Shown: in pieces, positions 1-6,160 of the stretch
Layout: each line of letters begins with the position of its first letter
Numbering within the stretch: the stretch's first letter is position 1
NCBI GenBank assembly: GCA_964400545.1
Contig: CAYNUG010000116.1
Location: forward strand, 1-7,082
Direction of reading: 5' to 3'
Origin: UBA647 sp964400545
Lineage (GTDB): Bacteria; Acidobacteriota; Aminicenantia; UBA2199
DNA: 7,082 nucleotides
Notes under the pieces: generated by a model
What the model was told of the DNA's origin: nothing
The model's input: the letters and a program-made list of their open reading frames with translations, nothing else
Database searches by the model: none
Made by a program: the position numbers and the translations under genes

Positions 1-3000
1 TCTTCTGAAATGAGCATAAAGATCATAACCGAAATGGAGCTGCTCCGGAGTTTCGGGAACTTCACCTGAATATCCGATATCAAGTTGGCCGACCTTTCTT
101 ATCTTTGGATTGTTCAGGAAAAATATGACAAGCGCGATCACAAATGTCCCAGCTGTAAAGATCATTAAGGCATTAGCATTCCAGTGACCTATGGAAGAGA
201 GTATCTTCGATGTTCCGGAATAAGTATATCCGGGGTCGGGGAATCCGAGGGAAGGTAATATCTTTTCGCTTGCTTTCAGCAGTATCTCCGGTTTCATACC
301 TATGATCATGGTCAACATTGCAAAGAACAGCTCCACAAACATGATCGGTAGTGGTGCTTTCTTGATCTTTTTAAATTCAGGTCTGAGTTGTCCGAGGAAT
401 ATGGTATGCAACAGTTTGAAACAATACAAAAATGCTATGACTGAAGATAACATGGCAACGAGCAGCATGAACATCCATTTCTTTTCGATCATTCCGGAGT
501 AAAGGAGCCACTTTCCTGCAAATCCGGAAAGAGGCGGGATACCGGCAAGAGTTATGATCCCCAGAAGAAACGCGAAAAATGTAAAAGGCATTCTTTTGAT
601 CAGTCCGCCGAGTTCAGGCAGTTTTGATGTCCCCGTCCTGTAGATCACACCTGCAATAGCAACGAAGAGCAGTCCTTTAAATATCATATGATTCGCAGTG
701 TGATAGAGTGCGGCTGAATATCCGAGTGATGTCGAAAGGGCGATCCCTATAAGAATGTATCCTACCTGTCCAATAGAAGAATATGCGAGTACTTTCTTTG
801 CATCTTCCTGGAATACAGCAAGCAGGGTCATGAAAAAAGCAGTGAACGTTCCTAACCATCCGAGACCGTATAAGATCACATCGGAACCGGATGAAAATTT
901 GAGAAGGTGAGCAACAGTAATGATGACCCCGAATACACCCATCTTGGATAATATCCCGGATAGGACAGGAGTGAATCCGTCGGGGCTTTCACTGTAAGCA
1001 TCCCTTGCCCATATATGGAGTGGTGCAGTTGCCATTTTTACCAGGAATGCGGTGAATATCAATATCGGAGCAAGAACACCGTAAGCCTTTGCCGTGTCCG
1101 TGAACTGAGGAATAAGATGTGAATTGGATGAAAGTAGTTTTATCCCCGCAAGCATTGCATATCCGCCTATGGAACTCATAACGAGGTAGATCCACGAAGG
1201 CTTCTTTGCAAATTTTCCCTGATAAATGATCAGATATGAACCCCATGACATAAGCTCCCAGTAGATAAAGAATGATATCCATTCTCCCGAGATCACAATG
1301 CCGGCCATTGACAGTATCACGATCAGAAGGAGAGGATAAAATGTCTTCTTATAGGTTTTTGACAGAGGGAATGTGGAGATAGTGAACAGGAGTCCGCCTA
1401 ACAGTATCAGATATAAGAAAAAACTTTGTAGTGTCATCTCTTTTCCCAGAAAATTATAAGCGGCGTAGGAAAGTATCAGAATTGATCCTATCCATTGCAA
1501 CAGTCTGGAGAACCAGAAGATGATGAGTCCGACAGATGCTCCGAGTCCTATTAGAAGTTTTATGTTTACGGAAATTGCAGTGAAGTGAAAAAATACATAA
1601 CCTCCTACGAGAGAGAGAATTACCAGAAAGGTAACTGTTAGCACAGGTGCAAGAAGGCTCCCTTTTAATTTCCTTGATTTTCCTTTAAGAGAATCCAGAA
1701 TGTTGAAAAGTTTGAAAAAGTAAACTATTTCTGAGACTCCGCCGATCAGGATTATAACGACCACATAAAAGTAATTGATCGGAAGGGCAAGGATCAAAAA
1801 CAGCTTTGCCCAGAATCCGAGGAATGGTGGTGAGCCTGATATAGAAAGAACTGATGTAGAGAATAGAAATTTAAATACTTTATTTTTTTCAAATATATTT
1901 TTCCATTTTTCAATTTTGTCTTCACCGGCAATATCTGCGAGAAAGAATAGACCGGATTTTGAAAAGCTGTGATTTAAAACGAAAAAGATAATAGAGAGGA
2001 GCATATATCTTTTTGAAGGTCCCTGGAGGTTCCCCCCGATGTAGAATGATCCTGCAAGTATGAGTAGTCCGAGTTGCGATATGGAAGAATATCCGAAAAG
2101 TCGTTTTATATTATCCTGCTTCCAGGCAAAGAACTGACTGATAATGTATGTCCCCAATCCGAAGATCAACCCGATCTGAACCGAGTATGGAAAGTGGAGC
2201 ATCGCGGAACTTCTCAGGAATACAATGTAATATGCTTTAACTATTACTCCGGCAAGAACTGCGACTATCACTGCAGGAGCTCCCTGGTAGATATCAAGAG
2301 CCCACCCGTTCATCGGGAACACTTCAAGTTCGATCAGGAGTCCAAACAGGAACATTGCTGCAACAAGCAGTATTGCTCCCCCGTAAGGGCTTGACGACAA
2401 ACTTTCAGAAATTGCAGCCATATTAAGACTTCCCGTAAATTTATAGAGGAAAACAGCTCCCAACAGTACGAGCGTGGAGCTTATTGATCCGATAACAAGA
2501 TATTTGAATGAAGCCTCCAGTGATGATTTGGTCATATCGGAAGCAATGAGAGCGTATGATGCGATTGAAGTGATCTCAATAAATACGAAAAGGTTGAAAA
2601 AGTCTCCTGTGAAAATGATCCCTGTTGCGCCGAGGAGGAGAAGCATCATCAATACGATAGATTTTGTTTCAGACTCTTTAATCCCCCTTTTCATCCAGTG
2701 GATCGAAGCAATTATTCCGATTATGTATATAAGAGTTGCAAGTCCAGCTCCGAAGATATCGACACTGAGATTGATTCCGATAGGGGGAGCAAAACCTCCG
2801 ATCTTAACTATGATAGGCTCAAGTGCCTTTCCGGCGATCCACTTTTTAAGAAAATCTATCAAGATGGATGCTGAGGCCATAACATTGAAAAGAAGAGTTG
2901 CAAAAAAGAGTGTTCTAACCATATATTTCCCAAAGAATTTGAATATTCCTATTGAGAAAGCAGAGATAAGAGTTACTACGATTATAAGTATAGGATTTAC

Positions 3001-3003
3001 CAT
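1..3003 (-). CDS. Tandem fused MrpD/MbhH-type proton-channel subunit, 3' end off the left edge
   Basis: The frame starts with ATG at 3003 and has no stop down to base 1, giving at least 1001 residues; usual MrpD/NuoM proteins have about 500. Two antiporter modules follow each other. Module 1 (about 1-475) shows GGFAPPIGINL (69-79), the TM5 glutamate E143 in FVFIEITSIASYAL, the TM8 lysine K256, KRLFGYSSISQ (300-310), H345/K349, and GSPPFLGFWAK ending at K400. Module 2 (about 480 onward) shows E583 in YWELMSWGSYL, K656 in LVKMATAPLH, K687, KKVLAYSSIGQ (736-746), H772/K776, and GIPPLSGFAGK ending at K831. Each module would move protons or Na+ through a chain of buried charged residues in the membrane. 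AAGGAG lies five bases before the ATG. The start overlaps the mnhC stop (ATGGTAA). Family and fusion are seen directly; equivalence to MbxH plus MbxH' is inference. The C-terminus is not visible. Confidence 0.93.
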   Translation of the reverse strand, partial: MVNPILIIVVTLISAFSIGIFKFFGKYMVRTLFFATLLFNVMASASILIDFLKKWIAGKALEPIIVKIGGFAPPIGINLSVDIFGAGLATLIYIIGIIASIHWMKRGIKESETKSIVLMMLLLLGATGIIFTGDFFNLFVFIEITSIASYALIASDMTKSSLEASFKYLVIGSISSTLVLLGAVFLYKFTGSLNMAAISESLSSSPYGGAILLVAAMFLFGLLIELEVFPMNGWALDIYQGAPAVIVAVLAGVIVKAYYIVFLRSSAMLHFPYSVQIGLIFGLGTYIISQFFAWKQDNIKRLFGYSSISQLGLLILAGSFYIGGNLQGPSKRYMLLSIIFFVLNHSFSKSGLFFLADIAGEDKIEKWKNIFEKNKVFKFLFSTSVLSISGSPPFLGFWAKLFLILALPINYFYVVVIILIGGVSEIVYFFKLFNILDSLKGKSRKLKGSLLAPVLTVTFLVILSLVGGYVFFHFTAISVNIKLLIGLGASVGLIIFWFSRLLQWIGSILILSYAAYNFLGKEMTLQSFFLYLILLGGLLFTISTFPLSKTYKKTFYPLLLIVILSMAGIVISGEWISFFIYWELMSWGSYLIIYQGKFAKKPSWIYLVMSSIGGYAMLAGIKLLSSNSHLIPQFTDTAKAYGVLAPILIFTAFLVKMATAPLHIWARDAYSESPDGFTPVLSGILSKMGVFGVIITVAHLLKFSSGSDVILYGLGWLGTFTAFFMTLLAVFQEDAKKVLAYSSIGQVGYILIGIALSTSLGYSAALYHTANHMIFKGLLFVAIAGVIYRTGTSKLPELGGLIKRMPFTFFAFLLGIITLAGIPPLSGFAGKWLLYSGMIEKKWMFMLLVAMLSSVIAFLYCFKLLHTIFLGQLRPEFKKIKKAPLPIMFVELFFAMLTMIIGMKPEILLKASEKILPSLGFPDPGYTYSGTSKILSSIGHWNANALMIFTAGTFVIALVIFFLNNPKIRKVGQLDIGYSGEVPETPEQLHFGYDLYAHFRR

Positions 3004-3362
3004 TTTAGCTCCTTAAAATCGTCAATTTCGATTGATTTCGTTTTAGAATACATTCTGATAACTATGGACAACGCCATTGCCGTGACGCCGACGCCGATAA
3101 CGATCGCAGTTAGGACGAGAGCCTGAGGAAGAGGGTCAACTATCTTTGAAGGATCAACAAGGAGTGTTTCCGGTTTGAAGAGATCTTTGAGGTAGATAAT
3201 AGGTGCTTTCCCTCCCTTTAAAAAACCGAGTGAGATGATCAGCAGATTTATTCCGGCATCCATGATCGACAGCCCGATAACTATTTTAATTATATTTCTT
3301 TTTACAAGAACAGCATAAAGTCCGATAAGGATTAATATAATACTTGCAGCGAAGAATACCAT
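2997..3362 (-). CDS. mnhC: MnhC/MrpC (MbhG-like, NuoK-related) antiporter subunit
   Basis: This 121-residue protein is homologous to NuoK of complex I and forms part of the ion-translocating membrane module. Three membrane helices are visible at about 2-20, 27-48 and 79-103. The family signature DPLPQALVLTAIVIG lies at 76-90, leading into the third helix, and a GIN motif lies in the second (37-39). The loop between helices 2 and 3 (49-75) is hydrophilic and fairly long. The ATG follows the mnhB stop by one base (TAA-A-ATG), with AAGGAG inside the last mnhB codons. The stop overlaps the next start as ATGGTAA. Length and signature fit the family well; the identification is secure. Confidence 0.95.
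   Translation of the reverse strand: MVFFAASIILILIGLYAVLVKRNIIKIVIGLSIMDAGINLLIISLGFLKGGKAPIIYLKDLFKPETLLVDPSKIVDPLPQALVLTAIVIGVGVTAMALSIVIRMYSKTKSIEIDDFKELKW
3009..3014 (-). promoter_or_regulatory. Shine-Dalgarno AAGGAG for the tandem antiporter gene
   Basis: AAGGAG reads leftward five bases before the ATG at 3003 and lies inside the last codons of mnhC. It fixes the start of the 1001+-residue reading frame and implies translational coupling to mnhC. Confidence 0.75.
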
Positions 3363-3363
3363 T

Positions 3364-4074
3364 TTATCTCTCCTTAGTTGTTTTGAACATATCTCCGAGG
3401 AGTCCTGAAAGTTCAGATCCGACCTTTAATCCGACTGCTATATAAATGAGAGGGATAAATCCGGCGGAGAACAGTTCATTCCAGTTCCCGAGAGGGAGTA
3501 TGTTATTGGCAAGAAAGCTTTTTGACATGATCAGTCCCAAAAGTCCGATAGCGGCAAATGATATTCCCGCAATTGATTCGGTTATCGTCAAAGGAACATG
3601 GTTGACCTTATATTTTCTGTTGGCAAGCAACAGAAGGAGAATACCTGAAGCAATAACGGTTCCGCCCTGGAAACCACCTCCGGGAGTCAGGTGACCATGT
3701 ATGAAAATGTATGCTCCGAACAGAAGAATGAGTGGATACAATGTCTCAGTTGCTGCCCTTAGAACAAAACTTCCTCTGATCCGTTTCATCGGGTTCATAC
3801 ATTTACAGGAGCCAAGAAGAAAGGATAGGCCGGTTGTTGCGAGGAAAAGGACTGTGACCTCACCAAGAGTGTCAAAGCCTCTGTAATTTACAACAATGGA
3901 AGTCACAAGATTTGAACCTCGGTTCTCTTTTATTCCCTGTTCAACATAATGCTTTGAAACGTCATTTTCTCCTGAAACATTTCTATGTTTTTCTCCGAAT
4001 GTTATTTCTCCGATTATCATAAAAAAATAGAACAATAAAAAGGATAGGAATATAATTGCGATTATCTTTCTCAT
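3364..4074 (-). CDS. mnhB: Fused MbhE-like / MnhB (MrpB, MbhF) antiporter subunit
   Basis: This 236-residue membrane protein joins two pieces. Residues 1-24 form an N-terminal signal-anchor helix, followed by a polar stretch (27-56). Residues 57-90 carry VTSIVVNYRGFDTLGEVTVL and a helix, the pattern found at the far C-terminus of MrpA and in MbhE. Residues 102-236 are the MrpB/MbhF domain, with RAATETLYPLILLFGAY and the signature HGHLTPGGGFQGG (126-138), then helices at about 138-151, 163-184 and 203-224. It belongs to the ion-translocating membrane module. The start ATG shares ATGA with the stop of the upstream DUF4040 gene and has AAAGGAG eight bases ahead. A lone MrpB is about 140 residues, so the extra N-terminal piece accounts for the length. 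Confidence 0.93.
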   Translation of the reverse strand: MRKIIAIIFLSFLLFYFFMIIGEITFGEKHRNVSGENDVSKHYVEQGIKENRGSNLVTSIVVNYRGFDTLGEVTVLFLATTGLSFLLGSCKCMNPMKRIRGSFVLRAATETLYPLILLFGAYIFIHGHLTPGGGFQGGTVIASGILLLLLANRKYKVNHVPLTITESIAGISFAAIGLLGLIMSKSFLANNILPLGNWNELFSAGFIPLIYIAVGLKVGSELSGLLGDMFKTTKER

Positions 4075-4322
4075 TTTTCTTTCTCCTTTGTTTTTCTGAC
4101 AGTTACAACAAAAATAAGTGTTGTGATACCTGCTCCGATCGCTGCTTCGGTCATGGCAACATCAGGTGCCCTCAGATAGAGATAAACGATCGAAGCTACA
4201 AGTGAGACAAAACCGGATGCTATTACAGCAGCGATGAGTTTTTTAGTTCTTATTGCAAAGACAGCAAGAATAAGCATTAGGAAAACCATAAAGATCATAA
4301 AATACTGAAGTATGTTACTCAT
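4071..4322 (-). CDS. mbhD: DUF4040 / MbhD-like subunit (stand-alone MrpA C-terminal piece)
   Basis: This 83-residue protein has three predicted membrane helices (about 5-24, 29-51, 55-76). The highly conserved RAPDVAMTEAAIGAG lies at 51-65 and includes glutamate E59. In classical Mrp antiporters this piece is part of the C-terminal extension of MrpA; in Mbh- and Mbx-type complexes it is a separate small subunit, as here. Its position between mnhG and the MbhE-MrpB fusion matches the mbhC-D-E/F order. ATGA overlaps link it to both neighbours, and GGGAGG lies eight bases before its ATG. The C-terminal tail is short and lysine-rich. The family call is secure; the symbol is by analogy. Confidence 0.92.
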   Translation of the reverse strand: MSNILQYFMIFMVFLMLILAVFAIRTKKLIAAVIASGFVSLVASIVYLYLRAPDVAMTEAAIGAGITTLIFVVTVRKTKEKEK

Positions 4323-4681
4323 TGCTTTTTCCTCCCTTTTGGAGTGGCTTCTTCATCATGAATATCTTTTTCGTATTCATCAACAATTGTAATGCTTGTT
4401 AGTTTGACATCCGATCTATGGCTGGCTCTGGCAATAACACTTGACGAAACAGGATTCGTCAGAAGTAGAAAAAGCCCTATAAGTCCGATCTTTATAAGCC
4501 ATGCAGGATGATAGACGCCTACGCCCATAATTAGTGATAGTGCCCCAAGTGTTGATGCCTTCGTTCCTGCCTGAAGTCTGTTATAAACATCAGGCATTCT
4601 TAATATCCCGAGAGCTCCGAGAAATAGGAACAGTGATCCGATGAGCATCATGATCGCACCTATGATCTGATTCCATGCCAT
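4319..4681 (-). CDS. mnhG: MnhG/MrpG (MbhC-like) antiporter subunit
   Basis: This 120-residue protein is the small MnhG subunit of multisubunit cation/proton antiporters and related complexes. It shows an N-terminal helix (about 6-24), the signature GILRMPDVYNRLQAGTKAST at 25-44, two further helices (44-58, 61-76), and TNPVSSSVIARASHR at 75-89. The last 30 residues form a charged cytoplasmic-type tail. The ATG overlaps the mnhF stop as TAATG, with AAGGAGG six bases ahead; the stop shares ATGA with the next gene. Family assignment is firm. Confidence 0.95.
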   Translation of the reverse strand: MAWNQIIGAIMMLIGSLFLFLGALGILRMPDVYNRLQAGTKASTLGALSLIMGVGVYHPAWLIKIGLIGLFLLLTNPVSSSVIARASHRSDVKLTSITIVDEYEKDIHDEEATPKGRKKQ

Positions 4682-4938
4682 TAGAAACCTCCTTCGAGAT
4701 ACCTGCCGACGGATATAACACTGAGAAATGAAAGCAATGCATATACCATTGCAACATCGAGTAGTATCACACTGTGGAATAATTGTGCGATAAGAACGAT
4801 CAGTGCTATCGTAATTGTTGTTGCGGTATCAAGACCGACGGCTCTGTCCGGCAGTGTGGGACCGATAATGATTCTGATGATTGCAAGAAAAGTTGCCATG
4901 CCTACAAATGCAAATACGATAATTAATATGCTATTCAA
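4681..4938 (-). CDS. mnhF: MnhF/MrpF (MbhB-like) antiporter subunit, TTG start
   Basis: This 85-residue protein has three membrane helices (about 2-22, 38-57, 59-78). The MnhF signature IIGPTLPDRAVGLD lies at 24-37 and DVAMVYALLSFLS at 61-73. It is an accessory membrane subunit of the antiporter module. The start is TTG at 4938, embedded in TTGAATAG so that it overlaps the mnhE stop by eight bases. A long Shine-Dalgarno sequence, GGAGGTGAT, sits six bases upstream (counted from GGAGG) and supports this unusual start. The next in-frame ATG is at residue 14, inside the first helix, so it is unlikely to be the true start. Length fits the family. Confidence 0.94.
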   Translation of the reverse strand: MNSILIIVFAFVGMATFLAIIRIIIGPTLPDRAVGLDTATTITIALIVLIAQLFHSVILLDVAMVYALLSFLSVISVGRYLEGGF

Positions 4939-5416
4939 AGATCACCTCCAGATATTTTTCAAATCCCTCGACAATTTCTTTGGTTGTTTTTTCCACATCC
5001 GTGAACTTGACATCTATCCAGTGTATATAGAGATATTGATCTATAATATCAATAGTTAGTGTCCCGGGTGTCAGAGTTATTGAATTTGCGAGGGCAAGTT
5101 TTCCGGATCTTGATTTTAGTTTTGTTTTTACTTTTACTATCCCCGGATTTATAGGTAATTTTGGATTTATTACCCTTTTAGCTACATCAAGATTCGACTT
5201 AATCATCTGCCAGATGAAATAAAAAAGGTATATGAAAAGATAATAGTATCTTTTAATACTAAACCAGTTCTTTACTCTTTCTCCGGCGACTGATGGTGAT
5301 ATGATGGCAATTATTGCTGAAACTATCAATCCGACAAAAAGTTCCTGGGGATGAAAGCTCTGCGTAAGAATTGTCCATGTCAGGAACAGAATTGCAGTTG
5401 AAACGAGTATTCTCAT
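4931..5416 (-). CDS. mnhE: MnhE/MrpE (MbhA-like) antiporter subunit
   Basis: This 161-residue protein has N-terminal helices (about 4-19, 24-42, 57-75) and a soluble C-terminal domain. The MnhE signature is clear: MIKSNLDVAKRVINP (71-85), PGIVKVKT (91-98), and ANSITLTPGTLTIDI (110-124). MrpE-type subunits support assembly and full transport rate of Mrp antiporters, and the same fold is MbhA in Mbh complexes. It is the first membrane subunit of the operon. The ATG shares ATGA with the rex stop, with GAGGAG eight bases ahead, so it is probably translated by ribosomes finishing rex. Confidence 0.95.
   Translation of the reverse strand: MRILVSTAILFLTWTILTQSFHPQELFVGLIVSAIIAIISPSVAGERVKNWFSIKRYYYLFIYLFYFIWQMIKSNLDVAKRVINPKLPINPGIVKVKTKLKSRSGKLALANSITLTPGTLTIDIIDQYLYIHWIDVKFTDVEKTTKEIVEGFEKYLEVIFE
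4941..4949 (-). promoter_or_regulatory. Strong Shine-Dalgarno that decides the TTG start of mnhF
   Basis: GGAGGTGAT, a near-complete match to the 16S rRNA anti-Shine-Dalgarno, ends just before CTTTG and lies within the last codons of mnhE. It is the reason for placing the mnhF start at TTG 4938 rather than at the internal ATG. Confidence 0.75.
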
Positions 5417-6063
5417 ATTATACTCCTCTGTTTTAATTTAAAATTCAAAAACTCAACTTCGGGTAAAACATCCATAAAAGATATCTGGACATCATCGGGA
5501 ACGTTCACGGGTGCAAGTGCCAGGCTCAGAATAGCTTTTATCCCGGCATTAACCAAAGAATTAACGGCTTCCTGAGCTTCAGAGCAGGGAATTGCAATAA
5601 CAGCTAATTTTATTTTATTCTTTTGAACAAAGTTCTTCATATTGTCGGGAGAAAAAACTTTGACCTCATTAAATGATTTGCCTATCTTATTCGGATCCCT
5701 GTCAAAAGCTGCGGAAAATTGTACCCTGCATCTTTCTTCCGAGTGGTAGAGGATAGCCTGCCCCAGTTTGCCGGCACCGATCAGAATAGCAACAATTTCA
5801 TCTTTTGTGAAAATGGCATTATCCATCCCTTCGATAAGTTCTTTGACGTTATACCCTTTCCCTCTGGTCCCGAATTCACCGAAGTAGGAGAGGTCTTTTC
5901 TTATAACCGAACTGAATATTCCACATTTATTTCCGATATCAACGGATTGGACGGTCTCTATTCCGTCGGCAGCCATTTTCTCAAGGCATCGTCTGTACAA
6001 GATCAGTCTTTTTATTGAAGAATCGGGAATAAGTTTCTTCGGGATGCGTTCATCTTTTTTCAT
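5413..6063 (-). CDS. rex: Rex-family redox-sensing (NADH/NAD+) transcriptional repressor
   Basis: With the ATG at 6063 the protein has 216 residues, close to the usual Rex length of 205-215. Residues 6-70 are the winged-helix DNA-binding domain, starting with the family-like RIPKKLIPDSSIKRL and containing VIRKDLSYFGEFGTRGKGY (53-71) with the recognition helix. A Rossmann domain follows, with the dinucleotide motif GAGKLG at 96-101 and SAAFDRDPNKIG further on. Known Rex proteins are dimers that bind DNA when NADH is low and leave it when NADH rises. It heads the operon and shares ATGA with mnhE. The frame continues upstream to a GTG at 6177, but the 38 extra residues resemble no Rex sequence, have no Shine-Dalgarno, and overlie a promoter, so the shorter form was chosen. 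The Shine-Dalgarno at 6063 is weak (GAGA, eight bases). Confidence 0.93.
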   Translation of the reverse strand: MKKDERIPKKLIPDSSIKRLILYRRCLEKMAADGIETVQSVDIGNKCGIFSSVIRKDLSYFGEFGTRGKGYNVKELIEGMDNAIFTKDEIVAILIGAGKLGQAILYHSEERCRVQFSAAFDRDPNKIGKSFNEVKVFSPDNMKNFVQKNKIKLAVIAIPCSEAQEAVNSLVNAGIKAILSLALAPVNVPDDVQISFMDVLPEVEFLNFKLKQRSII

Positions 6064-6084
6064 GTGCTTGTTCTCACAAGCACA
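6063..6084 (-). promoter_or_regulatory. 22-base perfect inverted repeat: candidate Rex operator over the transcription start
   Basis: The arms TGTGCTTGT and ACAAGCACA are perfect complements separated by GAGA (reading leftward). The repeat begins one base after the -10 box and its last base is the A of the rex ATG, so a bound dimer would block transcription initiation. The inner TTGT...ACAA resembles Rex half-sites, but the spacing differs from the textbook TTGTGA-N6-TCACAA. The element and its position are seen; binding by Rex is inferred. It could also form an RNA hairpin with the weak Shine-Dalgarno in its loop. Confidence 0.6.
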
Positions 6085-6085
6085 G

Positions 6086-6113
6086 ATACTATTCTTTTTT
6101 GGCAAGTTGTCAA
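6086..6113 (-). promoter_or_regulatory. Sigma-70-type promoter of the rex-antiporter operon
   Basis: Reading leftward, a perfect -35 box TTGACA (6113-6108) is followed by 16 bases and a -10 box TAGTAT (6091-6086, four of six matches including the key TA...T). Transcription would start near 6081-6077, leaving a leader of only about 14-18 bases before the ATG at 6063. The position fits the shorter rex start and would fall inside the coding region if the GTG at 6177 were used. Confidence 0.7.
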
Positions 6114-6128
6114 TAGGAAAAACTGATA

Positions 6129-6139
6129 TTTTTTTTTTT
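6129..6139 (-). promoter_or_regulatory. A-tract upstream of the rex promoter, possible UP element
   Basis: An uninterrupted run of 11 A on the minus strand lies about 15-26 bases upstream of the -35 box, followed by a T-run nearer the -35 (GTTTTTC). This is the place and composition of an UP element contacted by the RNA polymerase alpha subunit. Only sequence and position support this. Confidence 0.35.
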
Positions 6140-6160
6140 ACTCTATGAATTTTTAAATAT

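Noticed and set aside
989..1282. 97-codon minus-strand open frame inside the antiporter gene
   Set aside because: It is in another frame of the same strand; the translation is rich in Cys, His and Arg without pattern, while the main frame reads through with conserved motifs (K656, PLH, K687).
1435..1437. Internal ATG (residue 523) as a separate start for the second antiporter module
   Set aside because: A purine-rich GGGAAAAGAG precedes it, but it lies after the first two helices of module 2 and the upstream frame is open with no stop, so a separate protein would be truncated and probably mis-oriented.
2474..3016. 180-codon plus-strand open frame antisense to the first antiporter module
   Set aside because: It is a mirror of the long minus-strand membrane-protein gene, has no recognisable domain or convincing ribosome site, and the minus strand carries clear family motifs through the same bases.
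5719..6018. 99-codon plus-strand open frame antisense to rex
   Set aside because: No domain or ribosome site; the bases are accounted for by the winged-helix and Rossmann domains of Rex on the other strand.
6063..6084. Inverted repeat read as a rho-independent terminator
   Set aside because: No T-run follows on either strand, and it sits between a promoter and a start codon, not after a gene.
6129..6139. T-run on the plus strand read as a terminator
   Set aside because: No stable GC hairpin precedes it, and no plus-strand gene lies to its left that would need a terminator.
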